From contig CM041292.1 in the NCBI GenBank assembly GCA_023052935.1, forward strand, positions 149,162,939-149,226,938: DNA of 64,000 nucleotides. The letters run 5' to 3'. Shown one piece after another: positions 22,601-33,200 of this stretch. Under the pieces are notes generated by a model that was not told the DNA's origin, did no database searches, and saw nothing but the letters and a program-made list of their open reading frames with translations. The DNA is from Piezodorus guildinii. Its lineage: Eukaryota > Arthropoda > Insecta > Hemiptera > Pentatomidae. The position numbers and the translations under genes are program-made. Within the stretch, counting starts at the first letter, position 1. Each line of letters opens with the position of its first letter.

Positions 22601-23303
22601 AATTGGCTTTTTCGATAATCCATCTTTGATGCTTTTTGGTCTTAGGTATTTCGGAATAAAATCGCAATAATGTCGGAAAATGGTCACTCCCATATTGGTC
22701 TCTGCAAACATCCCAGGTCACGTGCGTATAAAGGGTAGGTGAGATAAAGGTTAAGTCTATCGCAGATGTGGATCCTGATCGTGGGCAGATGTAGGTGGCT
22801 TCTCCTGTGTTCAGAAGAAGTGAGTCCGTACTGTCGAAAATCCTTCGGATGATGTTTCCCCTCGTGTTTGTTGTTGGGCTCCAAGTGTGATGTGATCCAT
22901 TCATATCTCCTACGACAATGTAAGGGGAAGAAAGACCAGAAACAAGTTGTGTGAGAGCCAGTTCATTGATCGTTTCTGTCGGTGGTAAGTATATATTGCA
23001 AATCGTCACATCGAAGTTAAGCTTTACTCGTACCACTATTGCTTGTAAGGGAGTTCGAACATCAAGTTTTTCCGAGTACAGGTCATTTTTAACTGCAATA
23101 GCAACTCCTCCGTGAGCTCGTCCTTGTTCTCTTATCTCTTTGTCTTTTCTGTATACTTCATAGTCTTTTATGTTCAGGTTTCGTTCGGGAACAAGTTTTG
23201 TTTCCTGTAGGCAGAGTACAGCTGGATTGATGTCTTCTAGAAGTATCTTCATTTCCTCAAACTGCGTTCTTATGCTATTACAATTCCAGCTAATAATTGT
23301 CAT
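19608..23303 (-). pseudogene. I-type LINE ORF2: endonuclease, reverse transcriptase, RNase H; two nonsense codons
   Basis: 1,232 codons in one frame from ATG 23303, broken by TAA at 20886-20888 and TAA at 20457-20459. Endonuclease: ISWNCNSIRTQ, LQETKL, HGGVAIAVKNDL, VVGDMNGSHHTWSP, GSDHFPTL. Reverse transcriptase: SYRPISLTSCLSKLLEKMV, GVFFDMEKAYDTIDRE, KGIPQGSVLSCTLFAIAI, and active site FLYVDDLAIF (YVDD). RNase H after the second stop: IIFTDGSK, HTAELQAIA, CTDSLSALQ and GIPGNEAADKAA, giving the catalytic D, E and D. A Cys/His segment ends it (CEVCQLPLTVQHIIENC). The first stop falls between thumb and RNase H, so the N-terminal 805 residues (endonuclease and RT) could still be made. Confidence 0.9.
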
Positions 23304-23659
23304 GGTATCAAGAACATTGTGTGAGACCTACTGTTGTTAGTTGCTTTATTTTCAAACTTAAGATACCCAATATTAATGGTAATTATAATATAGCATACTA
23401 TAACTAAGTAAGCAAAATAAGAAATTTTTATTATATTTTTAAGACATATTAAAATAGGTAAGGGCAACTTTCTTTTAAATAGGAATAGAATTTTTACTGT
23501 CTTGTAGAAATTTGTGATTATTGTTATTATATTAATTGACATAAGTATAATGTAAATATACCTTTTATTAAGAATTGACTTATTTATGTAGTGAAGTGGT
23601 GTAACTGTTTTGTAATATTTGTTTATGTCAACTATTGTTAGATTAGATCTATGATACAT
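23300..23659 (-). other. Small hydrophobic open frame between ORF1 and ORF2 of the I-type LINE
   Basis: 119 codons on the - strand, rich in Ile, Tyr, Asn and Lys, with two hydrophobic stretches. Its TGA stop overlaps the ORF2 ATG as ATGA (23303-23300). I elements normally have a noncoding spacer of this size here, and the composition is what AT-rich DNA yields by chance. It may therefore be no protein gene. The stop-start overlap could matter for ORF2 translation. No family is recognised. Confidence 0.3.
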
Positions 23660-23687
23660 TATTATTTATTTATTATTATAGCTTTAT

Positions 23688-25013
23688 TCAAGTGGTCTCC
23701 ATTTCATCACCACTTTCTGAGGAGTCTGTATTTCTTTTTTGGTTTTTACTCATAGAGTTCTGCCGTGGCAGTGGCGGAGGTGTCATTATTTCTGATGTTT
23801 TCCCCCCGCTCTGAGGCTGAGGGATGTTAGACCTAAATTCCGAATTCGATTTTGAACGATAGCTCTTGCCGCTACTTCTATTTGTAGTGCAAGGGACTTC
23901 GGAATCAAGTGGCGTTTCCGTTAAGAGTTGGGCGGACGATGGAGTGGGGAAGGGAGAGGGGGTTGGGAGAGCGGAGGTAATAGGAGAGAGGAGAGGGGTA
24001 GGGAAGGTAACGGGATGGGATATAGGTGGTGAGGGTTTGATCATCTTGGAGGTTGAGGGAGTAATAATTTTATCTGCAATATTGGTGTTGTTTAGTTCGT
24101 CAGTCTGAATTCCTACGTCTTTTCCTACTTTTCTACTACCTTTAGCAGCATCAGCATAATTTAAATTACTATTAGTCGGGTGCGTTTCTTTATACTTTCT
24201 TTTGGCCTCATTGTAGGGCACCTTTTCCTTAAACTGTATTGTTTTAATTTCCCTTTCTTCTAGAAGCCTAGGGCATTTCAAATCTAAGCTGGAGTGGTGA
24301 TTTCCACAATTTACACAGTTGGGACCAATTGAATCGCATGGTAGACCATTATGATCCGGTTTTGCACAGTGAACACATACAGGTGTTTTGGTGCATTTAT
24401 CGGCAAAGTGCCCGAATTTCAAGCATGTTCTACACCGAATCGGATTTGGAACATACATTTTTACCTTTATTTTCTGAAATCCCACCGGAATAGTTTCAGG
24501 GAGGGTAGGTATTGAAAAAGTAAGGACATATAAATGTGTTTTTCTTTCGGTTCCCATCTTTCTATTAATAATTCTTTTTATTTCCTTAACATTGAATTTT
24601 CCTAATTCTTCCAGAATTTCATTTTCTTCTACCCCATCTAGGTCCGGACAAAATATTACCCCCTTGCTAATGTTTAATTTTTGGTGTGGACTAACTTTTA
24701 TTTTGATTGTTGGGCTTAAGTTGGTAAGTTTTAGAAGTTTATCCGATTGATCTTTAGTGTTTGTTTGTACCAAAATACTTCCATTTCTAAGTTTTTTGAC
24801 ATTTTTCGGTTCCCCACATTGACTATTAATTGTTTTATATATCAAGAAAGGTGATGCTTTTTTAAGATCCCCTTCTTCGTCTCTTTCTATAATCAAAAAC
24901 TGATTTTTATTTATAAATTCCGGTGATTCAGTTGAATTTAATTCATTCATATTTATCCAACTAGTTTTTTTCCTTTTTAAATTTGGTGAATGGATATCAG
25001 GTGGTTTATTCAT
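23688..25013 (-). CDS. I-type LINE ORF1, gag-like protein with zinc knuckles
   Basis: 441 intact codons from ATG 25013. The N-terminal third (KKLRNGSILVQTNTKDQSD, LKLTNLSPTIKIKVSPHQ) resembles the RRM-like part of I-element gags. A zinc-knuckle region lies at about residues 194-250: CRTCLKFGHFADKC, CVHCAKPDHNGLPC, then CVNCGNHHSSLDLKC. A Lys-rich patch and a Pro/Ser/Thr-rich tail (SPFPTPSSAQL) follow, ending GDEMETT. The role is RNA binding and particle formation for the element transcript. It lies 384 nt ahead of ORF2. Coding is intact, unlike ORF2. Confidence 0.88.
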   Translation of the reverse strand: MNKPPDIHSPNLKRKKTSWINMNELNSTESPEFINKNQFLIIERDEEGDLKKASPFLIYKTINSQCGEPKNVKKLRNGSILVQTNTKDQSDKLLKLTNLSPTIKIKVSPHQKLNISKGVIFCPDLDGVEENEILEELGKFNVKEIKRIINRKMGTERKTHLYVLTFSIPTLPETIPVGFQKIKVKMYVPNPIRCRTCLKFGHFADKCTKTPVCVHCAKPDHNGLPCDSIGPNCVNCGNHHSSLDLKCPRLLEEREIKTIQFKEKVPYNEAKRKYKETHPTNSNLNYADAAKGSRKVGKDVGIQTDELNNTNIADKIITPSTSKMIKPSPPISHPVTFPTPLLSPITSALPTPSPFPTPSSAQLLTETPLDSEVPCTTNRSSGKSYRSKSNSEFRSNIPQPQSGGKTSEIMTPPPLPRQNSMSKNQKRNTDSSESGDEMETT

Positions 25014-25202
25014 ATTAGTATGTTTGAATGGCTATTAATGACTATTATCGGAGGTTACTATTTGGTGAAAGGTTATTAATTTATTTTTAATTTTATTGTT
25101 TTTTCTTTGTATAATTTGCCAAACTAAATAATAAATCCTAAAAATTACGTAGTAAATGAACATAAGTAACTTTTTAAACTGGATCTCACAATAAATAAAT
25201 AA

Positions 25203-25400
25203 TTTTTTTTTTTTTTGGATTATGTTTATGACTTAGCTGGGCGGGCAAGGGCTTTGCCCGCTACTAATCCGCTGCTGAGCGCCGATGGTTTCCTCAGCAC
25301 AACTCCAGCGTAGTCTTTACTAGTCCGCACGCAATTTTTAACTTCCTTCTGCCAGCCAACCACGTGCTAAGTTCTAACCTACGTGGCTTACCAAGTTTAT
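25203..25400 (-). mobile_element. Short retroposon-like segment with poly(A) tail
   Basis: On the - strand a GC-richer segment (about 25400-25217) ends CATAAACATAATCC followed by about 14 A (25216-25203). It contains a hairpin with stem GCGGGCAA/TTGCCCGC around 25241-25261. It may be a SINE, or part of the 5' UTR of the adjacent I-type LINE. No tRNA promoter boxes were found. Confidence 0.4.
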
Positions 25401-25534
25401 TCACAATTATACTTACGAATTAATCTATTCAAATAGCTAAAAACATTTTAAAACAATAACATAAACAAAATTAAAGAAAAATAACACATCAAATTGAACC
25501 ACTTTAAGCAATAAACTGTTTAAACTGGAAATTA
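25401..25534. other. AT-rich spacer
   Basis: No coding or repeat feature recognised. Confidence 0.3.
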
Positions 25535-27445
25535 ACTATAAGCACATTCGCAACTCTGACGACAGCAAATAACCCTCCATATCCTTTGAGAAAGGTTTGG
25601 TCCAACTTTAACCTGGAATGTTCTTTCTTTGAAGAAATTCTTAATAAACTCCCCGTGAGGCCTTCTTTTGAAAGAGTACAGACGACATTGTACCTTCACA
25701 TCGTGTCGTATGCTTTCTGTATATCTATGAATACAGCAACCAAGTGCTCTTTGGTCAGAAAGCGATCTGTATTTCATGTTCAAGCTTTAATTTTTGGTCA
25801 ACAGCAGATGATTTTTCTTGAATCTATACTTGATGTTGAAAAAAACGTTGTATGTTCCCAAATGTGTCAAACGATTGTTAACCATTTTTTTCAAGTAGTT
25901 TGGAAACATGGCAGCAGCGATATAGGTCGATAGTTATTGATATTTATATCTTTGTAATTTTTTTTTATTGGAATAACTATAGCCTTCTTCCATGTTCCAG
26001 GAAAAATCCCAGTAGTCTATATCTTACCATAAATAGAAAGTAGAATTTATAGTGCATTTAAGGGTATTTTTCTCAACAAAAGAAATGATTTCTGAATCTT
26101 TTGTATAAAATTCTATGGTATTTAGTTTTCCTGTTCGATTTTATGCAGCTGGAAATCGGGGTGTAGTTGTCAGTTTTTGACATAGATGAGAAGTTTGTTC
26201 CAAATACTTCTACTATTTTAGATGGATCCGTAATAATTTTATTTCCAGTTTGGATTGTTGAAATAGCCTCACGTTTTTTAGATCCTTGAATGGCATTCAC
26301 TTTTCTCCAGACTTCTTGCAGACTACTAATACTATTAATGAAGCTTACATAGTCATCCCATGATTTTTTTTTTTTTTTTGCTTGCTCTCAAAACCTTGTT
26401 TGCGATCGATCGAAGTTTTATTTAAATTAGTTAAGTCTTTAGGTGCTTTTGAATTTATTGAGAACTTTCTTCTTGTTCATTATTACCCACGGCACTCCTC
26501 ATTCTACCAAGGAACTAGACGCCTATCATTGAATACTAACTTGGATACTCTTGGTATCCAATGTATGGGATACTCTTGGTATTCAATGTATGGGATACTC
26601 TTCTTTACAGCATCAATAATGGTTAGGTTAAGGAAAGATATCTGCTCCTCCACTTCACTTAATAAGTTTTTCTTTTTTTTTATTTCCCTTTTCATTAGTG
26701 TGGAAAAATTTTCCCAGTTGGCTCTTTTGAATAACCATCTCGGATTTTCATCAAATTTGAAATTAGTATTACCGTCAAACTTCCTATTGATTGGGAAGTG
26801 ATCGCTTCCGTAGAATATGTCCATCACTTCCCAATGCACTTTTTATGGAACAGTTTAACATCTATTAACGATAAATCGATGTCAGAAAGAGAGCAATCCT
26901 TACAGAAATGAGTCAGAGAACCGTCATTGATTAGAATCAGAAAATCATTTAATTCGATAAATTTCTCGATTTCGCTCTTCCTATTTATATAGTCGAATAA
27001 TGTAGAGCCCCATAATTTTTTGTGTCCCTTTAGGTCTCCAACAAGGATCGCAGGTCCTGGAAGTTGATCGAATATTGCTTGAAGATCATTTGCAGTGAAA
27101 TCTCGATTAGGTGGGATATAAATATTGCAAACTGTAATTGGTTCAGGTTTTTAAATTTTTGCAGCTCCGACTTCTAAAGGGAAATTGTTTCTTATTGGTT
27201 CTGAATACACATCTTTATTAACTAATATGGCTACTCCTCCCCAAGCGGACTTACAATATGTTCTGTCTTTCCGGCAAATGTCGTAATCTTTTATATTTAC
27301 TACCTGAGGTTGTAAAAAATGGGTTTCTTGTAAACACCAGCAATGCGGTCTCTCTTCCCACCAGATGTACTTTGAAATATTCAAAACGTTTGTAGAACCC
27401 ATTACAGTTCCATTGTGTAATTAATGAGTTGGTATTGTTTATCAT
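25535..27445 (-). pseudogene. Decayed I-type LINE ORF2
   Basis: Endonuclease pieces lie highest: ITQWNCNGF (27440 region), CLQETHFLQPQ and VVNIKDYDICRKD (27340-27270), and WGGVAILVNKDVYSE (27245-27200). Next come a GDLKGHKKLWGST run (27030 region, matching GDMNGSHHTW of the intact element), SLSDIDLSLIDV, and GSDHFPINRKF (26810 region). The reverse transcriptase palm appears near 25760-25720 as VAVFIDIQKAYDT. The region beyond the palm is lost. Frameshifts and stops are frequent. A 25-bp tandem duplication (26543-26600) adds a frameshift in the part after the endonuclease. Confidence 0.72.
26543..26603. repeat. 25-bp tandem duplication, two copies plus a third start
   Basis: GGATACTCTTGGTAT(C/T)CAATG repeats at 25-bp spacing, beginning at 26543, 26568 and 26593. 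It lies inside the decayed I-type ORF2. Confidence 0.8.
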
Positions 27446-27520
27446 AATAAAAAAATAAATGTAAATACATAAGATCAGCTGTCGTTATCTATTAATTGTC
27501 CGTGTTATCGTTTAAGATAA

Positions 27521-28870
27521 TTATACAGTCCGTTGCTTCCCACTGTTTTTCAGAAGTTTAGTAATTTTTAATTTTGATCGCCGGTCGGTCATCAGTGCTT
27601 TTGTGTCTTTTAGCATGTCTCTTGGGCCCTCTGTATTATTAGTGAATTCCTTGACAAATTCACTAATGTTTTTGGTATTTGGAGATATTTCGATTAACGT
27701 TATCATCTCTTCAAATGTTATAGGATATTTTCCCCTATTTTCTGCAATAGGCTGTCTAGCGATTTCGAAATTAATTTTAAAATCAGTTATTTCACTTGCT
27801 TTTAGTTTCTTCAATTTTTTACCTATGGATTGTGCTGAGGTCATGAATGGGAAGTCTTCAAAATTAATAATGTTTTCCGGGTCTTCTTGGGAATCTATGG
27901 TCAGGTTCAAGTCGGTAGTTTATACAGAAGAAGGGGTAGAGCTAGAATGGCATCGTTTGATGCCGGACACAATGGTTGGTAACAATATTAAATTATTGCT
28001 ATTATTCACATCTGTGGTTTGAGTCGGGTTATCTAAGGCGCCACCTCTAGTAAGCTGGTTGTCATGACTACCAGACAACTGCTCCACTGTACCGCCTCTG
28101 GCAGCCTTAGCCACTGATGTGCTGGCGTTGTCATGGCTACCGGCTAGCGTCGGTTCTACTATACTATTAATGTTGGACAAAATATGATTAGGGGTATCTA
28201 ACAGCGAGCGATGGGTATTCGTTTTGTTATTAATGCTACCACTTAGTTATGAATTAAAATTGATTAATGTAGCTTCCATTTCATAATTTTGGGGCCCAGG
28301 AATATCAATTTCATTCTCACATTCTGGACAGTCAGTAAATATATGCCCTGGCTACTTACAAATACAATAGGAGACAATGTCTTCACCGAAAAATATTCGG
28401 TAAGGTACATTGTCATGTTTAATTAGCAAGGAGGAAGGAAGTTTGCTTAGGTCCTCTGGGGGATATATACCTGTCTTCGGAAGCTTAGGACATGAGCCAA
28501 CCGTGGGTCTTGGTATCCGGCTCCGAGAAAATGCATAGGCGATACTAACCTCAACTCTAGTTTTTTTTCAATTCATTTTCTGTAGTATCATGGGGTATAG
28601 AAGGGCAAGCATTAAAAATTAAAATATGTTTTTCAAGATTGATCAGCCGGGTTAACTGAGGACATAATAAGGGTAGCTGACATCGCTATAGAGCCAAAAG
28701 CTCTGAGCACCTATAATAGGCGTATATTCGCACAGTTTCTTATCAATATCCAATTCTCACTCTCGTGATGGGACACGCGCCCTTAAATTATACAAATTGC
28801 ACAAAATAATGTCTATTTTTTCAAGAATAACACTCATAATTTATTCAAACTGTAAGACTGACCTGGAGTG
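27521..28870 (-). pseudogene. Decayed I-type LINE ORF1
   Basis: Read on the - strand from about 28550: VEVSIAYAFSRSRIPRP, PPEDLSKLPSSLLIKHDN, VPYRIFFGEDIVSYCICK, then a stop and GHIFTDCPEC, a single CCHC knuckle. After it come a Ser/Thr/Gly-rich stretch (28180-27920) and a Lys/Ile-rich C-terminal part (27910-27521). The same N-terminal phrase (PPEDLS-LPSSLLIKHD) occurs on the + strand at 51870-51950, which shows both are one I-type subfamily, different from the ORF1 at 23688-25013. Several stops and shifts are present. Confidence 0.65.
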
Positions 28871-28879
28871 TGTCTGCTC

Positions 28880-29165
28880 CACATGGGTCCCAAACAGCTG
28901 TTTTAACTGATTATTATTATATATTCGTACTGTTACTAGGCCAAGATCACACTCAGCCGTTTGGTTATTCCCCATTTTTCGGTACCCATTATAGGGGCTG
29001 GGTCTGCCCCAAGAAGGTCTCCATACCCGAAACAAGGAGAACAGTATACCAGACCTCTATACTCTAGACCATGCCGCTCTCTGAAATATTCCGCCTCAGC
29101 TGAAATCGAACCCAGTACCTGCTGGATAGTGGACAATTGCTCATCCTCAGACCACGCCGCTCTGG
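28880..29165 (-). mobile_element. SINE-like repeat ending at the 5' flank of receptor copy 2
   Basis: On the - strand, a tRNA-like head has TGGTCTGAGGATGAG (A-box-like) and GGTACTGGGTTCGATTTC (B-box-like GGTTCGA). It is followed by a body ending GGGTATGGAGACC and TTTCGG. Similarity to receptor copy 3's upstream DNA stops near 29165, where this repeat starts. It may be a tRNA-derived SINE; a poly(A) end was not seen. Confidence 0.4.
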
Positions 29166-29435
29166 TCCTCTCGTAGAAGCAATGAAATATAAATTGGAAC
29201 TCCTCCACTTACTGTACACAAAAGTTGGGCTGACGTGTTAATATACAATGAAGTATGAGCAAACATGGAAATGTTAAATAAATTATTGATTCTACTATTT
29301 GAGCCTTACATAGGCTATTTGAAGGTTTTTCATCATTTTGTCAGACAGCCTGTGTTACGCAGAACAGTAAGTGGGAGTTGATCATCTATTCGAGTATTGT
29401 GGCCATTTGACAAAGTAACGCAAATAATCGACGCT
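29166..29435 (+). promoter_or_regulatory. Conserved 5' flank of receptor copy 2
   Basis: This stretch aligns almost base for base with 60126-60374 upstream of receptor copy 3. Shared runs include AGCAATGAAATATAAATTGG, TAATATACAATGAAGTA, ATTGATTCTACTATTTGAGC and CAGCCTGTGTTACGCAGAAC. Outside it the flanks differ, so it is the best candidate for the core promoter and 5' UTR. No specific factor site can be named. The ATG used by copy 3 (ACTATGTGG) is lost here (ATTGTGG). Confidence 0.5.
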
Positions 29436-30292
29436 ATGAGCGCAGAGAGCAACGATGAGGTAGATAACTACGTTTCAGCACAATACCTCCACCTCATTCA
29501 ATTTTCACTATTGTACACGAGGCTAGGGAGGAATTACCGTTATATTACTATCACACAGATCATCATTTACCTCAGCATTCTCGTCTTTCATTTTATCATC
29601 TTGGGAAGAGCTGCAATATTATTGGTCGACACAAGCCTTGTAACTTTCGGAATGACTGTGCACATCTTCCTCCTTGTACAGCTTTGTATTATTCTCGTAA
29701 TTTTCATACAAACAAAACACAACAACATCGCCTTGTTTCATCGAGCTATGGCCAAAAACTTTTACGACTATTCCGAGTCCTATGAAGGCAAAAATGATAA
29801 GCTACAAAAATACATTCGAAAAGAAAAGAAGTTGCTTTTGATGATCCCTATATTGGTGGGGATGGCAGTGTGTGCCATCATGGTGATTACACCTCAAGTT
29901 GATCAGTATGGCAAGTTCGACTTCAGCAAGATCTCAAGCGAATTCAACCAACACATGCCCTTCCCTTATATGCTTTACCCTTATTCGACGGAGCATGGGA
30001 TCAGTTACTACGCTACCACCGTATTACAATTGTATTTTGCAATCCTCGTGGGTGGAACCATAGGAGTTGGAGGATTCGCCTACATAGTGATGTCTCAAAA
30101 CCTCTGGATGCAGATGGAAATCTTGTACGATTCTGTAGAACACATAGAAGAACGAACAGAAATCTTGCGGGCAAAACTGTTTGGAACTAAAGATAACTCA
30201 TCAGGAGATAAGTTGTATGACCAAGTACAATTCAAGTACTGCTACAATATATGCTTAAGGAAAAATTTTATACACCATCAAATTATAATGAG
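29436..30292 (+). CDS. Odorant receptor copy 2, exon 1
   Basis: Large first exon (285 codons plus 2 nt) with the first four membrane segments. It ends ATAATGAG|GTATTT; the AG joins the first base of exon 2 to make an Arg codon. The open frame runs on a few codons upstream of the chosen ATG. Confidence 0.9.
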
Positions 30293-33200
30293 GTATTTTC
30301 AATAAGTATACTATTATTTAAATAATTCATACATAAAGTATTAAATGACTAACAGTCTGTTTTTACATTTATAAGAGTTTTTGGTGCTGTAATTCATCTG
30401 ACATTTTAACATGCAATATAATTATTTTTATTATGCCTTGATCCATAGAATAGCATTAAATTTTCACAAACGAGTAACTATGAAATATTTACGAGAGTTT
30501 TGCCAATAGTGAGATTTGTTACCTGCTTATGCAATAAGCAAATATGCTAACAAATTAATGGAAGTGCAACTGTTAAATAGATTAAAGCTATCAGTGTTGC
30601 AAATCTCTTTGGCAGCGCCTTGGTAATTGTATATTACTGTTTTTATAATCAAAATAAAAAAATTGCATTACAAAATGCATTTTTTTTCAGTTTTCAGTTT
30701 CAAATACAGTTAGAGATAAAAATTTGTCAAACTTATAAAAAAAATAATTATATTGAATTCTTTAGAAATATATGTTTTATTAAAAAATCTATTATATAAT
30801 AAATTAGTTAATTTTATCGGTCTTTCATCACTCTTTGTAAAATTTTACAAGCTTGTGTATAAGATTAAAAAAAAAATTAAATTCTTTAGCTTTCCAGCGG
30901 TATATTATACATATATATTACTGTTTTTATGTTAAAAAACAAAAAAATAGAATTAAAAAAATATGTTTGCAGTTTTCTCCGTTAATTAGGTATCGAATTC
31001 GTTCAACTTATACTTTTTTTTTGTTTACCTACAAAATTAATATAATTTCTATTTCTTTCGTTTTCGTGCAAGACTTACCACACACACACACATGCACACA
31101 CACCACACACACACTCACACGCGCACACCACACACACACACAACACACAAACACACACAAACAACACACACACATACAAGCACTACACACACACCTTTTT
31201 TCGGGACTTCGTCATTTGTACTCAGGGGACCCTTAAACGTGTATTTCGGTGAAAATTGTAATTCGGAAATTTTCACAATAGGAATACATTCCCTTACTAT
31301 ATATTTCATACATAGGTAAGTGAAAGTAAAAAAAAAAAAAGGCAAAACAATTCATAGACAACGCCGTATCTTTTATTATGAAACAAGTTGCTCAACTCTG
31401 GCCGACAATATCACTCATGTACATATTAAAAATGTCCAACAAAAAAAAACAATACCTCGATATTATTGAGTCTTTCCATATCATATTTTATTGAAAAAAG
31501 TAAGATGGAGTTTATATTTTTTCTACTTTATTTTAGTTACAGCCCAAATGACATCCAATAAATTATGAAAAAAGACGACTTAGCAGAATATGAAATATAA
31601 GAAAAAAAGTAATGATATAATAACAATTTGTGTTGAAGTGTTAATATTTAAATAAAATGTACAAAATCATAAACAAATTAAATAGTTGAAAAATAAGTGG
31701 GATTACAATTTAAAACAACGTTACTCTTAAAAACATTACAAAACTATAAACTACAGTCTGCATGGGTATCATTTAAGCAAACATTACTAATTAAGCTAGC
31801 AAAATACCATTAAATTTTAATGTAATGTAATAATAATAATTAATCAGGAATTATTATACAAATCTCTCAAAAGTCACCTGTTTTGCAGTAGCTAGCATAA
31901 CAACGTTTTATGCCAAAGGTTGCAGGTTCAAACCCGTAGATGGGTACTTTTCAGTAAAAAGAGAGTAAATAAAAAGTCCTTCGTTATATCGTCCTTCAAA
32001 AGAGATGAAAAAAATAATTAATTTTGTTTTCTCATCATGTTCTGAGTTTTCTTTTGGTTCAATATTTGTATGATATATATTTGGCCGTTTTACAAAAGAC
32101 GTTTATGGATATAATTTTTTTTAATATTTACTTTTACACCTTAAAGCGTTTCAGCCTCTGGGGCCATTCAAGCACCGAACAGAACACGAATAGAAGCATG
32201 CATAAAACACCTACAGGACGCCCCGGTTAAATGTTGATTTGACACAACCGGAAAATTAGGATTGCTGATGGGGCTGTGTGAGAATGTATATGGATGAATT
32301 GCATGAGGCTTGAAAACAGCCCTAGAGGCTGAAACGTTGTAAGATGTAAAAGTAAATATGAAAAAAAATATACATATATATCAATAAACTTCTTTTGTGA
32401 AACGGCCAAATATATATCTTAAAAGTATTAATTTGGTTATAGTATAAAAGAAATAATCAAGGGCCATCTGCCGGGTTTGTACCCGCAGTTAAATGGCTGC
32501 TATGCTAGCCGCTGCAGTACAGGTGACCTTTGATATTGATGATTTATATAAATATTCCTTATCAATCAGTTTACAAATATATAAGATACCAGCTGTAACC
32601 CACGGCTTTGCTCGCGAATATTTTATTTGGTCTTTATTTAAATTTGCATAAATGTGTTTATGAGTAGTAACTATGAAACGCATATGATGGAGCAGTTGTT
32701 TAGGGATGTGGTAACAAAGAAATTACCAATAAAACACATTTATTTTTGATTTTTTCTTACTGGTGTGTTTTTGGGCGGCTGCGCCCTCAACCAACTTCTT
32801 TACCATATAGTCAAAACGGTCAACAACTACTACATTATAATAAGACGTATACATTTTCGAGAAATATAAATATTATATTTTTACCAATTACATTTATCAA
32901 AGTTGTTTTTCAAGTGAAAATATTCCCATTCGTTGGATCAATGTGTGTATATTAATCACATTTATATTGCAAACGTGAAATATACCACAATTACGTTACA
33001 GCTAAAATATATTGAGTAATTTTGGGTATACCTACTGTATTGTATATTTAACAGAATAAAATGGCAACTTATTAGACTAAAGTTAGAATTATGGTTGATG
33101 TGGAAAGTGATTTTAAAACTACTTAACCTATTACTATAATAAATCTAATTTAACTATAATAATTTGTTTCTAATATCGAGATACATTGAAAAAATAAAAC

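Larger units (their letters stand above)
19501..25200 (-). mobile_element. Near-complete I-type LINE with RNase H
   Basis: Order on the - strand: AT-rich 5' UTR (from about 25200), ORF1 (25013-23688), a 384-nt spacer, ORF2 (23303-19608) and an A/TAA-rich tail (19607-19501). ORF2 joins endonuclease, reverse transcriptase and RNase H, which together are diagnostic of the I clade among LINEs. Two nonsense codons in ORF2 are the only coding lesions seen. No clear target duplication was identified because both flanks are AT-rich. Confidence 0.82.

Noticed and set aside
25586..25933. 115-codon + strand frame
   Set aside because: Antisense shadow of the decayed I-type reverse transcriptase.
27603..28022. 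139-codon + strand frame with hydrophobic stretches
   Set aside because: Antisense of the decayed I-type ORF1; hydrophobicity comes from reversed Lys/Asn codons.
31092..31345. His/Thr-rich and Cys/Val-rich open frames
   Set aside because: Translations of the CA microsatellite on the two strands.
31924..31936. Possible tRNA gene
   Set aside because: A good B box is present, but there is no full cloverleaf; the related inverted copy shows it is a SINE.
32457..32532. Possible tRNA gene on the - strand
   Set aside because: Same SINE family, with no acceptor stem pairing that I can see.
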